Assembly: GCA_949130485.1 (NCBI GenBank)
Contig: OX422183.1
Span: 29,245,316 to 29,309,315 of the forward strand
From: Agelas oroides
Lineage: Eukaryota; Porifera; Demospongiae; Agelasida; Agelasidae
Length of the DNA: 64,000 bases
Direction: 5' to 3'
A program made the translations under genes and the position numbers. Below the pieces are notes generated by a model. The model searched no databases. It was given only the letters and a program-made list of their open reading frames with translations, and was not told the DNA's origin. Positions 46,711 through 58,239 of this stretch are shown in pieces (positions within the stretch are counted from its first letter, which is position 1; every line of letters starts with the position of its first letter).

Positions 46711-47108
46711 CCATTGGTTGCTCACAGGTGGAACTGTCATATATGCATGTAGCTAAGTTTGATAGGTTATGAAACTTTATGCAACTTGTGCCATATGCTG
46801 CACTACGTATTTGCGCACAACAATTTGGCGTATATTTGTTGTGAACATACACATCGTCCGCACCGCCCGCGTTGCATGCATGGACAATCAACGAGTCACA
46901 TCTCCCTAAAAATAGACGTTATGCAAAGTCACCTACTGCGAATGATGCGTTTCGGCATGTATGCACGTAGTCTCGAACACAGACCCCCTCCAAAAGGAAA
47001 GGGGGTTGGTTTCAAGACTAGCATGCACGCCGTCCACACGGCATGGCTCGTACCGTACTGCGCACCGCCTTAAACCTTTTGGTGTAATTATTCTTTTCCT
47101 TCTCTTTA

Positions 47109-47411
47109 GGCCATGGTAAGTAAATTCATTGTTTCTCAGGCAAACCTTTCCCTACTTTAGAGGCGGGCAGGGCGGTTCTTTTTTTATTAATTCAGTGGGG
47201 AAATCCCCAGGAAACCACAAACAGGAATGCAAAAGTACAAGCAAGGAACCACAAACAATTATTAATACACAACGCATGCAGGTCATGCACGAAAGAAGCC
47301 CCATCTTCGATTTGTGCATGCATAATTAGTGGCCTTGAACTAATTTTTGAGGTTTCTGCTATTTCAGATGTTGCTGGGCCTGAGAAACAATGAATTTTAC
47401 TTACCATGGCC
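47109..47411. mobile_element. MITE with 33-bp near-perfect TIRs
   Basis: The segment ggccatggtaagtaaattca, ttgtttctcaggc (47109-47141) faces its reverse complement at 47376-47411. It is 303 bp with an AT-rich, purine-rich core. The left end mimics a splice acceptor and donor by coincidence. Confidence 0.8.
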
Positions 47412-47543
47412 TTATTGGCTCCCTTTCCGAGAGAGTACCACGTGACATATATAATGTTACCTAAGCATGCATGCTGTGGGTGGGACAATAATTCTCCAGT
47501 GTGTACGCGAGTTAGCAACTGACAGCTATTCCAGTAGCCTGTC

Positions 47544-47821
47544 CAGTGGCGTAGCTACACCCGGGCATACCTGAGCATACCCGGGCCTGTGCCCACGTTA
47601 AATTCGCTGGTGCCCGGGTAAAAATAATGCAGAAAGCTAAGGTCAAAGATCAGTTATTAGCATGTGCAATCGCAAGTTTCATGCGGACATGAAGGTAAGT
47701 TTGAAGAATGGTATTTGTGGCCGAAAACGGCCTCAGAAGCGATCTCAGATTGCGTGTTATGCACGCACTGAGTGTGCCCATGCTGTGCCCACGTAACTTG
47801 TTCATCCTGGCTACGCCACTG
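47544..47821. mobile_element. hAT-like MITE with exact 8-bp target duplication
   Basis: The ends CAGTGGCGTAGCTACACCC and CAGTGGCGTAGCCAGGATGA face inward. It is flanked by AGCCTGTC at 47536-47543 and 47822-47829. It is 278 bp and non-coding. The TIR and 8-bp duplication are typical of hAT. Rearranged copies lie in the tyrosinase 1 intron at 10166-10518. Confidence 0.93.
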
Positions 47822-48164
47822 AGCCTGTCGTCCAGAAAGACTTTCGAACAGACCAGTGTGTGAGTTAACTTACCAAACAGCCTTTTGAGATCGAAACCCT
47901 GCAACAGCAAAGTTTCACACTAGCGTATATGATGTTGCCTTTGCTTCCAAGGTATTTCCTTTACCTAGCAGACATAGACCTATATATAGCCCCTTTCCCC
48001 ATCTTGACTTTTTGATTGTTTACAGTATGCAAACTAGGAGTGATAAAACACTGAAGACCTGTGCACAAGGCAGGGTGATTGTTCTAGCATAACACTATTC
48101 ACTTTGCATACAAAAAACTAACCAAGCCTTGGTTAGTTACTCCTTACACATGACTAGTATCTAG

Positions 48165-48265
48165 AGTTTTAGACTCGCAAGCCAAACCTGATTAACCAAC
48201 CACAGTATCATGCAATGAAAGTAATCCATGCATGGTTGGTTGGGTCCGGCTTGTGAGACTAGTTA
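48165..48265. repeat. Decayed inverted pair
   Basis: The segment agactcgcaagccaaacctg, attaaccaacca faces catggttggttgggtccggc, ttgtgagactag. A similar end (atctcacaagccagacccaa) is at about 58051, so this is a small dispersed repeat family. Confidence 0.6.
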
Positions 48266-49530
48266 CATAGAGTTGGCGAAGGTCATCCAACATATTTCCA
48301 GAAATTCATATGGCATTTTTATTGGGGTAAAGTCATCATGATCTGAACACTGATTCTAAACGTCAATCGATCTTGACAATACATTGAACCTGGAATACTG
48401 TAACGTGAAACAGCCGGAACAAGTGGAAATTAAGAGCTCGAAGTGGCAATATGGAAGTCGGGTGTATGCCTCGAAGACAGGCACACACGTGCCACTCTAG
48501 TTTCGTACGAACCTAGGCTGAATAATGGATGAAGTAGTCCAACACTATCCTAGAAAATCCCTTGAAGTGACAGTGAAAAAGGTTGTTGAGGGTCAGACTG
48601 TTATTACATACCTTTGGTGGGGTGAAATTATGTTGGAAGTTCTACCTGCTAATCACTTTGTATTTAGTAATGCCACAGTACATTCTATGCGCTGCTTGTT
48701 CTACCGACTTTAAACTGGCTAATCATCTCAGCAACTATCTAGCTAAATGTCCCTTTGCTGGAATTGCCAACCAACTTTTGTCATGGGTTACCAGACACCC
48801 CATTAAATTGGTTAATTTTCTTGATCAGTTTGGAAAAAAAAATTGGTTAATGTTTTAGTATCAAAATCCGTGTTACGTCATAGAAAATAGTGCGCACTAG
48901 TTACTGTAGGAGGGAACCCAAAGGCAACGGACCCAACATTTTCACAGTAGTAATAGTATAATTTTGGCTGCCATATTTTAGATAGGAAAGCCATACTTTC
49001 CTGATAGAAAACATCTCTAAGTCCAACCTCTCACTTCATGTATGTGAATCACGACTTTTGACCCACTTTTGCCAAGTTCAGACAGGCAAAGAACAGCACA
49101 ATGGGCACTAGGCACAGCCAGCGACTTTGACAGGCATAATACGTCATTCCGATTACGTATTAACTTCCAGATTGGGTACAACCTTGTCATTAAATTTTCC
49201 GTCATTTTTGCAACCAAGTTCTTGAACCTTGTCCATAAAAAAAAATCTGCCCGGGGCAGATTTCTGGATTTTTTGGCAGATGCCACAAATCCTAGGAAAT
49301 TTTGCACGGGAGTACCAAAAAAGGGGGGAGTCGGATTTCCCATGCCACCACATCGGATTTTCGGCTGGGGGGATCGGATCCACTGTGACTCAGTTTCTTC
49401 CACACGTCTCAGCAATACCAGCTTTCTGGGCCGCTCTAGAGGCAGGTATTTCGACAGTCTTGACCTCCTTCGTGGTTGACAGTAGTCCAGTCATCTTCCA
49501 CTGTAGTTTCAGCCTGCTTCTGTATTTACT

Positions 49531-49797
49531 TTAGGATGGGATTGTGACAGCTTCTTTCAACTGGGCAAGTTCAAGTTTCAACGCCGTGACTTCGTTGGAC
49601 AAGTTATCAGTTTCCAGCTGCTGCTTTGCGCAGCAAGAAGTGGGACAGAGAAATTCAGCCTCCTTGGCAGTCAGTTCTTGGCACTGCTCTACAGTAAGGC
49701 TGGCACAGAAACGGTGCATCAGTCGCTTACGAGCACCTGGCTTCGCAAAATAGGGCCTCATCTTTGCCTGGAGAGACTGCATGGCAGCAAACACCAC
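49531..49797 (-). CDS. Unidentified ORF with coiled-coil segment
   Basis: An open frame with RPYFAKPGARKRLMHRFCAS, LTVEQCQELTAKEAEFLCPT, SCC, then QQLETDNLSNEVTALKLELA and QLKEAV. The last part has leucines and hydrophobics in heptad spacing and would form a coiled coil. The composition is protein-like, but no family is recognised. The first in-frame ATG gives about 83 codons. Upstream on the same strand the frame is interrupted near 49800-49970 and then meets a hAT-like element. It could be an exon or a remnant of a larger gene. It lies antisense within the proposed Ig/FN3 intron. Confidence 0.35.
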   Translation of the reverse strand: MVFAAMQSLQAKMRPYFAKPGARKRLMHRFCASLTVEQCQELTAKEAEFLCPTSCCAKQQLETDNLSNEVTALKLELAQLKEAVTIPS

Positions 49798-49977
49798 AGA
49801 TGCTGCCGCTCTCCTTTTCCTGACTCAGGCTCCTGCTCGCCTTCTTTGGCATATTCAACTGCTAGACTCTTCAAACATTGGCTAGTGCGCAAAATTTCAA
49901 TAGGTGTTGTCTGGAGAAATCCGTGTTTTACGAATATCTCGCTCCATCTGTTTCTCTTGGGCTACCAATACAGTTTG

Positions 49978-50213
49978 CAGGGTTTCATCTACATGGGGGG
50001 GTGGGGGAGGGGGGGGCAAGGGAGAAGCTTCCCCCCCAAACAGTCGAGCTTCATAAAATGGATAGTGCATATGTAATTTCAGGACTGAGTACATGGAGAA
50101 AAAATACCAAAAGTAGCACAAAATGAGCATGGTGCAAGACTTCAGAATTATGCAGAAGGCCATACACCAAAAATTTCTTGTCCCGAACATTTTTTTTTCT
50201 AGATGAAACCCTG
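49978..50213. mobile_element. hAT-like MITE, TIR CAGGGTTTCATCTA, 5-bp duplication
   Basis: The left end CAGGGTTTCATCTACATGGG and right end TCTAGATGAAACCCTG are inverted. The direct repeat GTTTG flanks it at 49973-49977 and 50214-50218. It is 236 bp and starts with a G-run, a subterminal habit shared with 28640-29273. It is non-coding. Confidence 0.85.
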
Positions 50214-50539
50214 GTTTGTACACTGTTGTATCAGTAACAGCTAGAGTATTCATGCCTGCAAGTGTGGTAGTCACGATTCTGGAGATATCGGAGTTTTTAG
50301 GCCAACTTCGGTTGATGGCGACAAAGATGTGAGTATAGCTTTGCTTCGCTCGAAACTCGAAGTTTGAATTTAGCTCTTCTCGAAATTCCTTACTGTGTTC
50401 ACTATGTAAATCAAGATATTCTAGATGACACTCAATGATTAGAACTTACCTGTGTAAAAACTTTTGGGTTAAATAAGGGGGAAACAGTCATATCCTCAAG
50501 GAAGTATCTTAGTGTCTATAATATTGTATTTCTCTCTAG

Positions 50540-50884
50540 GTGATGTTGTTGGTCAGCTCACTGCAGCTCTCCCCACCTGTCCTGGTGGTACTTTCACCTT
50601 CAATTGCACTGTTTTTGGGAACATGAGTGGGGTAAACACCTGGAGAGTGGATGGGAGCGAGTGTATCCTGCTACATGCATCAACATTCTCCTCCCTTTGT
50701 GGGCAAAATGATGACTTCGTGGCTAGGCCTGGAACTGGGTTTGGAGCAAATACTACTTTCTTCTCATCAACTCTGAGAGGCACTGCAGATCCTGCACTGG
50801 ATGGTATACTGGTTGAATGCTTTGGACCAGGCAACAATGTACACCCAGATAACATGGTCGGAAACAGTACCCTTCAGATATTAG
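50540..50884 (+). CDS. Ig/FN3 gene: immunoglobulin-like domain exon
   Basis: A 345-nt exon (acceptor tttctctctag, donor GTCAGT), phase 1 at both ends, encoding one extracellular Ig-like domain. The hallmarks are FTFNCTVFGN (B-strand Cys), NTWRVDG (C-strand Trp), and DGILVECFGPG (F-strand Cys, with I-V-C in place of the usual Y-x-C). It ends with NSTLQILG, the G strand. Extra cysteines (TCPGG, SECIL, SLCGQ) suggest additional disulphides. Several NxT/S sites suggest N-glycosylation. Phase-1 symmetrical exons are the rule for shuffled Ig modules in cell-surface proteins. The ligand and downstream function are unknown. Confidence 0.85.
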
Positions 50885-51129
50885 GTCAGTAGTACTCGGT
50901 ACATATCATTCCTTACTGAATGAGTATGAGGGATCAGTTATTTCAACACAATAGATCCACTTTGTAGTGAGACTGAGACTTAGGTACCTTCGCTCTCTCT
51001 GTACCGATATACAGATTTATGCCTGTACTGTTCCTAACAATGCTTAGTCTTGTCCTTACCTCATTCGACTAAAGCATGATGCGATACGCACATCTGTAAC
51101 ACCAGAAGTCCTTTTGCCAAACGCTTATA

Positions 51130-51427
51130 GCAAGGGGTAGTCACTTATATGTCCCGTGTAGAAGCGTTTGCGACCGGGATCAAAATTGAATCAAGTGATC
51201 AAAGCCCTTTTTCACGGCCGATCAAAGGATCAAGGTGACCTCTGAACTGCTAAAATCAGCAGATCAAGAATATGCGGCTGCAATTTAACCTTTGACCCTT
51301 GAAAATCAAGCGATCAAGAGCCTCAGAAGAGAACGATCAAGCGATAAAGCACACTTTTTGCTGATCAAAAAACTTGATCACGGTCGCAAACACTTCTGCA
51401 GGCGACATATAAGTGACTACCCCTTGT
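51130..51427. mobile_element. MITE with GATCAA-rich core, TA duplication
   Basis: The TIRs GCAAGGGGTAGTCACTTATA and ACAAGGGGTAGTCACTTATA continue to about 50 bp (cgtttgcgaccg and its counterpart). TA flanks both ends (51128-51129 and 51428-51429), fitting a Tc1/mariner-type target. The 190-bp core carries GATCAA or GATCAAG roughly ten times. It is non-coding. Confidence 0.85.
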
Positions 51428-51561
51428 TATGGCAATTTTCAAAGCACACATAGAGTCACATGCACCGAGTAGGGTAGCTCGTGTCAGCTACTCTTGAATA
51501 AGCTGCATAATGTCCGCTTAGCAGCTCATTTTCCTGAAGAGAACTGAAGTGTATTGTTGGG

Positions 51562-51649
51562 TTTGATTGAGAAGAAAAGTTTAAATGCCTGGTGGGCGTG
51601 GCATATTTGATTGAGAAGAAAAGTTCAAATGCCTGGTGGGCGTGGCATA
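51562..51649. repeat. Two tandem 44-bp units
   Basis: The segment tttgattgagaagaaaagtt, taaatgcctggtgggcgtgg, cata is repeated at once with a single base difference, indicating a recent duplication. Confidence 0.9.
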
Positions 51650-52003
51650 TTTGCCAGTTCCAGTGCTTTGGAAAGACAATCGACTATTTCCACCGATAAC
51701 AATATTGCTTGCTTAAATTCCGCATACCACGTTCATTGCACAGCTAAACTGTTTGTGAGTGTTGCCAGAAATGTCACAGTAAATAAAATGGGTGGGGCTA
51801 CACGTAACAACACTACACAATTCAAGCTTCTTCACTTGTCGTAAAGTTTATTTAAATTTCACCAAAATATAACCTCAAAAGCCATGGACCCAGTCCTTAA
51901 TGCCCCTGATTCTCTGGTATGCACTATATAAGTGTATGTTGATGCATTTCTGAGTCAGTCTGTGAAGTTTGTATATCCGTCTGTTGAAGTTGAATACTGT
52001 TAC

Positions 52004-52370
52004 AATGTGGCAGCAGTGGAATTCCATGGCTGGCATCCAACTGAAATCTCTAGGGCAGTTTGATTTCTCCAAACCGGACAAGTGGCCTAAGTGGAAGTAG
52101 CGCTTTGAACAGCATTGGAGCTCCTCTGGCCTCAATACCAAGGCAGATCCTCAACAAGTAGAGACGCTACTTTACTGCATGGGCGAAGAGACAGACAGCA
52201 TTCTAGCTTCAACTCATATCAGCACAGAAGATCATAAAAAGTATAGCACCATAGTGGGAGAGTTCAATGTTTACTTACAAGTAAGATGGAACATGTTTTT
52301 GAAAAGGGCCAAGTTTGACCGCTGGTCTCAGTGAGAAGGCAAATCCGCTGAGCAGTACAGTCTGCTACCA
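52004..52370 (+). mobile_element. Ty3/gypsy-type gag fragment (fossil)
   Basis: Translated segments such as LGQFDFSKPDKWPKW, LLYCMGEETDSILAS and FDRWSQ resemble the gag of gypsy-like LTR retroelements common in marine invertebrates. Only this piece is left. No LTR, protease or polymerase part was seen nearby. It is broken, with a few breaks, and old. Confidence 0.6.
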
Positions 52371-52414
52371 GAAAGTTGTAGTCAATAGATCTAGCTTGTT
52401 AACAATGTTGTATA

Positions 52415-52540
52415 TATACAAGGCTCCATGCAGAGCTGTAAGTCAGGATGGAGTTTGTGTGGTCAACATTTTTGATCATAACTCAGGTTAGCAGTGGGCC
52501 ACAAGAAGAAAGTTGAAGAGTGTCAGGCTATTGTGTAAAG
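52415..52540. repeat. Decayed dispersed repeat
   Basis: The segment catgcagagctgtaagtcag, gtcaacatttttgatcataa, ctcaggttagcagtg and gaagagtgtcaggc matches 29513-29640 in order and spacing. Confidence 0.6.
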
Positions 52541-53156
52541 TGCATGGAGAAACTGATTTTTGGACCTACTTGTTAGCAGTCAGAAAATTTTCTTTTAAGT
52601 AACTTAAAACAGGTAGCTACACTGCAATATAGATGTACCTCAGTTCTTCAAACCTGAAGTTTCCCATGTACTGTTTTACACGATAACAACTATATACAGC
52701 TAATCTACCACAATTATAAGAACACACACAAGATGAGCATAAATAGCACTAAGTTGGGTAAGTCAGCTGAAAAAAAAAAAAAAAAACATCCAGCCGTGGC
52801 CTGACTAGCTATACCAGTTCCAGTCCCTAAATTATTATATGGCAATGCATAACAAAAGTCTAGTAGTCTTGTTCTCAGGCCACCCTCAGATTTACAGATG
52901 TACTCTCACTACTCATGGCCATTATTAATAGTAATTTGGATCAAAGTTCCATTCAGAAACCTGTACCATACCATTGAGTAAATAATCTATTATGCAGAAA
53001 TGGTACTTCATTTTGCAAGCTATCATAATTGGGATTAACTAATTCACTTGGTACTTTCAGAAATGATCAAACACATGCATGTATTATTGATCAAGAGGGC
53101 AAATTGTCTTATGCTGAGCCATCCAGGCCCCCTAACGGAAAATGTCTGGTGGCTTG

Positions 53157-53854
53157 GGTTACGGGATACAGTTTGCTCATTACTATTCATGAAAAAATAT
53201 TACCTTCCTTTTCTTCGTGCAGGATCCAGGCATGCATGCGTTTAACTTTACCGCTAAAAAAGTTGCATTAGCCTGTAACAGCTGTGCTGGTTGGGTGGGC
53301 GGAGCAGGCAATTTGATAGCAGTGCCTGCGGTTAATAGTCCGCGTACGAAGTACTGACTTCGGCGTCAGTTATTTCCTGTTGGAAGAACATATATTACAC
53401 TGTATTTGAATTCTACGAAGACAGGCACAGGGCGGCTCGAAGAGTTTTCGCCGAGACGACTTACCGTTTTTGATATACGCCTAGATTTAGTCGCTTGGTC
53501 GGTCGAAAACCACCGGGGTTTTGGATAGAAACGCGTGTCACTCGCTTCCCCTGGCACACAGCGACAAAGTTGCTCCGAGCCGCCCTCAAGTAAGTTGAGT
53601 ATTACCCGTAGGTGTTGAAAAGTTGTACCTGCAATCCTCTCTGAAGACGAAATCTGACGCCAAAAGTCACGAACTTTGTCATCGTCGCTCGCTTTAGTAC
53701 GCTGTACATAAGAATTAATACTATACTGGTTAAAAGGTACTCATAGTACTGTTATATGTCGCTTCTATTGCGTGCTGTACACTGGTTCCTGCACGGAGAA
53801 AAGGAAGGTAATATTTTCTCATGAATATTAATGAGCTAACTGTATCCCGTAACC
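53157..53854. mobile_element. Element with ~75-bp TIRs and GC-rich core
   Basis: The left TIR ggttacgggatacagtttgc, tcattactattcatgaaaaa and atattaccttccttttcttc is mirrored at 53780-53854. The core at 53330-53600 is GC-richer than the surroundings, has frames of about 60 codons on the minus strand, and shows no known domain. It is probably a non-autonomous DNA transposon. Confidence 0.75.
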
Positions 53855-54827
53855 TTAAAATCCCTATACAGAAGAGCATGTCCAGCAAAATAGGAACAGG
53901 GTAGTGATACATAGACTTCTCTCTTTGTCACTATTGATTATACACACTTTGATTTTGTTGGCCATCTGATAATCCAGTCGGGAAGCATGCTAGTCACAAG
54001 AATAGTGAATCAAACCACCAGAGGTCAGACATTGTGGAGAAGCGTGCATCTGGAGACTGACATCACTACTTGTGGTCACATTGCTGAAATTGACACTCAA
54101 GTCTTCTGCTTTCCGTGACACATATAAATCATACCCATTTCACTGCAATGCAAGCAGATGCAGTCACTTGGTTGTTATAATTATAAGATGCAAACATTAC
54201 ATGGCCATAGCAAGCAGTCAGGCAGGTCAGGTTTAGGCCCAATCACTCCTCTACAGACCACACATGCACATGAGCACTTTGAATTAATAATACACTCAGA
54301 GCTGTAGATAATTTAAAAACTAGTTAGCTGGGCCATCTCACCATCACTGGACAGACATCACTCCTATACTGACAAAAGTCAATGTTTCATCAGAGTTTTG
54401 CACTATTTACAGCCATTTCAGTTTACTCCATGGGCATAATTTCTTCACTGTGGCAAAGACAAGGATTCAACATCTTGTCTAGTGCTGGCCAACACATGTT
54501 TATCTGTTAGTGTCACCAACCAAACCTTTATAGTCGCCTAAAATGGAGAACCTGAAAAACTTCAGTACCCATGTGTACATGTACCAGAGTAGGCAAACAG
54601 TAGTCAAGGCGAAAGTACAACAGTCATGTAATGCCAGCGCGAAGAGCTAAAATGTCTTATGAATTTTTAATCAAATGATGTAACACCCCACTCCTACTTC
54701 AAGACCCAAAAGCTTGCTGTTATTTTCAAAGTTATTCTGGCATAATTTCTGAGCATCAGTGCATGGGATAAGTCCGCTTTCTGATGAATATTTGGCAACC
54801 CTCATGAATATTGTTACCTTTTATACG

Positions 54828-54862
<35 letters not shown>

Positions 54863-54864
54863 TG
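54828..54864. repeat. Poly-T followed by (TG)n
   Basis: Twenty-two T followed directly by TG dinucleotides. On the minus strand it would be (CA)n-poly(A), possibly the tail of a retroposed sequence, though no body was identified. Confidence 0.85.
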
Positions 54865-55344
54865 GTTTGGCTTGTGGGCAAAACAAAGACTACTGTGATG
54901 TTAAATTTTATTGGTTAGCCCTAAGCTTCAATCCCAGGAGCCCGGAGTCATGAAGCACCTTCCGTGGATTCATGAATATCTTTATTGTCTTGCTGATCGA
55001 TTCTCAAAAGGCCTTGTCTGGAATGAAGCATTTTGCCCTGCTTAGACACACATATATAACATACTTGTTGATGACATCTACCATACTAAACTTATTTTAT
55101 GTCTCAATACTGGGATCAACCAAATTCAGGCAGCATACTAATGATATTCATGAGGATCACGTGCACCAAACTTGTCATCAAATAGCTCATGTTGGGTAAT
55201 GTAAGTCTAACTCATTCAAACTTGCCATGTCAATAAGCAATGAATCCCCACATCAACCAGTCTTAGAGTACAGCTCACTTTTCTAGCAATTTGATTGCTC
55301 AATGAGAGGGAACTAAATGTGACACTTATCTATCAGGTCTCAGA

Positions 55345-55372
55345 AGGTAACTATCAGACCTGATAGTTACCT
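55345..55372. repeat. Palindrome with 13-bp arms
   Basis: AGGTAACTATCAG and its exact complement are separated by AC. The outer tatcaggtct preceding it partly repeats the arm. Confidence 0.85.
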
Positions 55373-56814
55373 CCTACAGAATGTCCTGTAAACAATAATA
55401 CCGATCAATAATTTGTTTTTACAAAACTGCAGATTGTTGCTGCATACAAAGAATAAATACATGGTATAAAGAGCGCAGGTGCATGATAGCCGATGAGGAT
55501 GAACTTAGAATTAAGCAGGCTAGCTAGTTCAGAGCTCGTTAGTGGGTGTGGAAATTTGCAGAACCCAGTACTACTATCCTGAGTGTGGTGTGCCCACGAG
55601 TGTGGTCAGTGAGGGAATATGTCACCGTTTGACTTGTCGCTGTTGACATCGATTGCATCGTTTGAGCACTGAATCACTCAACAGTTTGCCAAATCCATTG
55701 TTTATCAATGATTTTCCGTCGTGTTTATAGCTGTTGCTGTACTCTAAACAAGTTAGACGCATCAACCAATGGGAACTAAGCAATCTATGGAAGTGGCCTC
55801 GCTACACTCGCAACACTACAGCTTGGGGCCCTCGGGTTTCTAAATCCCAGTTCCCTTGGTCTCGGTGTGTAACTATTATTTAGTACTCATGTAATCAACC
55901 CTCTACTTGTGTTTGTTGTATACCACCATGGCTAAATAACCTTATTTGTGTAGGTATACACATGTATCAAGGAATAAATACTGCACTTGTAACCTATTCA
56001 CCAATGAAACGTCTTTTCTAGACATCTTGTACAGTAGCCATCAGGTTGCATTGTAACTGCAATACAAGTTCAATGCTGTAGACAAACTAGGCAAATAGAT
56101 ATGGCAATGTGAACAGTATAGCCAGCTATGGAACCATCCACTAGATAAATAAATTAATCACCCACTGTCATAATTATATGTGCAATCCATGTGCAACACT
56201 ACTTGGGAAACATAATCTTACTTGATGTAGCAACTAGGTATCCATAAACTAGATATGTAGCTGCACAAGCATATAATTATGTAATCAGTTTAAAATCACT
56301 AATACTCCATCACTTGACTAGCTATATAGGTAACTAGCTGCATCCTCTTTAACTTTTAAACAGAACCAATTAATGGAAATAGACATCTAACACTGATTAC
56401 CATGTGTAGCTCCTGTGGCAGACTAGGGTAGAGAAGACTACTACGTACTTCACGCTACTTGCGACTTACTTTGTATGTTATGTTTATTAGAACCTGCAAA
56501 CTTGATATTTTGCCAATTCTGCACCTTCCTTGCTTTATCAGACCGTACATGTAGCTATACATAGCAGTTGGGTCATAGCATCATCTATATGCAAGTTGCT
56601 TTGTGCACAAGCCCGTACATGAGGAAGATATAGGAACTTGATATGAATAGCTTGCCATGAAGAGGTACCACAAAATAAGGACATTTGTTTTGCATGGGCA
56701 GCTACTAGGGCAGACTGCTGTCTTTCACATATATAGCCTAGTAAGGCTAGGCAAAAGGATATGTAAGCTAAAAAGCATTTATTCTTTCATTGATTCTATG
56801 GCTCATTCCTTCAG

Positions 56815-57117
56815 GTCCCCCCTCAGTTCCCATCCTCTACTGTGTTCAACTCTCTGAAGGTATCAGTGAAGCTGTGAATATAACTGTGAACTGGACACTG
56901 AGTGGTGGAGACAGTGCTGACTTCTACCTCATCAGCATTACCACCAATGCACCCCAGACTCCATATGGGGGGCTTCTGAATATCACCACCACAAGTGACA
57001 CACAGTATGAACTGAGTGGTTTTATGGTAGGCTATGAGTACAACATCACAGTACGTGGTGTCAACTGCGGGAGTCAAGAGGGAAGCGAGAGTGAGCCCCT
57101 GACAATCAGACCTCAAA
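56815..57117 (+). CDS. Ig/FN3 gene: fibronectin type III exon 1
   Basis: A 303-nt exon (acceptor ttccttcag, donor GTAAGT), phase 1-1, encoding one complete FN3 domain. It starts GPPSVPILYCVQLSEG, has the B-strand Trp in VNITVNWTLSGGDSADFYLI, a C'-E region TTTSDTQYELSGFMVGYEYN (the Y-x-Y of the F strand) and ITVRGVNCGSQEGSESEPLT as F-G. It carries several N-glycosylation motifs (NIT, NWT). The domain is extracellular and used for adhesion or ligand binding. The exon borders match the Ig exon upstream, confirming they belong to one reading frame. Confidence 0.9.
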
Positions 57118-57207
57118 GTAAGTACACTTCTGGACACAGCATGATTAATTGAGGCAAGCCTGAGTGAGTCCCACTCTATAGTGGGTTGAAAGATGGATTT
57201 TCCCTTG

Positions 57208-57818
57208 CAGTGGCGGATCTAGAAATTTAGAAAGGGGGTTCGTTCACCGGCGCGCGAAGCGCGCCGGAAATTTTTCGCTTGCCACGCCCACTTTCGGTCA
57301 CGTGAACGCATTTATAAATATAGCTGGAAGGCCGAACCGAGGGGTCCATCACAAAAGAAATCTCGTACACTGTCCGACAGTGTTGTTTTAGTTAACTATA
57401 TAACTAAATACATTTTAGCATGGCCTTTTTTGCTAAGCTGGGAACTATAACTAAAATACCCGAGAACATACAAGAAGAAACGTGTCGGCAGAAATCCAAA
57501 CTGAAATCCAGAAATCCACTCTGAATCCGAAATCCACGTGAAATCCAGTGGATTTCGAAATCTCGTACGCCGAGGCGCGCCGTGGCGGACCCTCGGGCCG
57601 AACTGAATATCTCGAAGCAACTCTAGGCCTAGTCAAACGTCTGGAGATCAGTAAGGAACTGATACGTGAATGTGTAACTGTGCCTGGTGTTGTTGCTGCA
57701 TGCCACTGCTGCATAATCATTTGATGGACTCGTGCAGTTATGTATACGCAAAATACATTACTAGCCGCCAAAGGGGGGTGCATTTGCACCCCCCTTACCC
57801 CCCCTAAATCCGCCACTG
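57208..57818. mobile_element. hAT-like element, TIR CAGTGGCGGATCTAG, 5-bp duplication
   Basis: The left end CAGTGGCGGATCTAGAAATT and, reversed, the right end CAGTGGCGGATTTAGGGGGG. It is flanked by CCTTG at 57203-57207 and 57819-57823. It is 611 bp with no transposase. Internal palindromic GC stretches (gcgcgcgaagcgcgcc) are present. It is inserted in an intron of the Ig/FN3 gene. Confidence 0.88.
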
Positions 57819-58239
57819 CCTTGCTATATGTATATGTTACCTGTCGTCTATCATTTCATATGTCTATAACACTCTGTTCTAACGTGACAGCATGTGCATT
57901 TCATGCATGTAAGATTTCAGTGTGTTCAGCACTTGAGGGTGTAATGACACATTCTAGCTACAGGGCTATAGCTATAGCATAGGAGCAGGGAAAGGCAACT
58001 TCCACTGACTTACCACTGGCCTGCTTTGATGTTTAGAACTGTAGCTTAATCTCACAAGCCAGACCCAATGAACCACAGCACAGATTGCTTTCAGTATCGC
58101 ACACTGGCAAGTGCTGACTAGGCAGCTGCCTGTGCATGTACTCAGGCCCTAGGACATGGAGCCAATGAAGATGGTTTCCAGTTAATAAACATTGTGTGCT
58201 TCTCGCTATATGCCTCACAATGTGCCAGAATGCACCCCA

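Larger units (their letters stand above)
44291..50539 (+). other. Proposed first large intron of the Ig/FN3 gene
   Basis: About 6.2 kb. It holds inverted-end elements at 45031-45300, 46087-46710, 47109-47411, 47544-47821 and 49978-50213, a decayed inverted pair at about 48165-48262, and an unidentified minus-strand ORF at 49531-49797. If the signal exon is wrong, this is simply intergenic DNA. Confidence 0.45.
50885..56814 (+). other. Ig/FN3 gene: large intron
   Basis: About 5.9 kb. It contains a TIR element (51130-51427), a 44-bp tandem pair (about 51562-51649), a gypsy gag fossil (52004-52370), an A-run (about 52770-52787), a long-TIR element (53157-53854), T22 plus (TG)n (54828-54864) and a 13-bp-arm palindrome (55345-55372). 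I saw no additional domain exon but cannot exclude short ones. Confidence 0.6.

Noticed and set aside
47101-47116. A 6-base micro-exon (acceptor tctctttag, donor gtaagt)
   Set aside because: The sequence is the terminal inverted repeat of the MITE at 47109-47411, and its mirror image is present at 47376-47411.
49017-49415. A 132-codon minus-strand ORF
   Set aside because: Overlapping frames of similar length are open on the other strand and in other frames, so the openness is not specific. No motif is visible.
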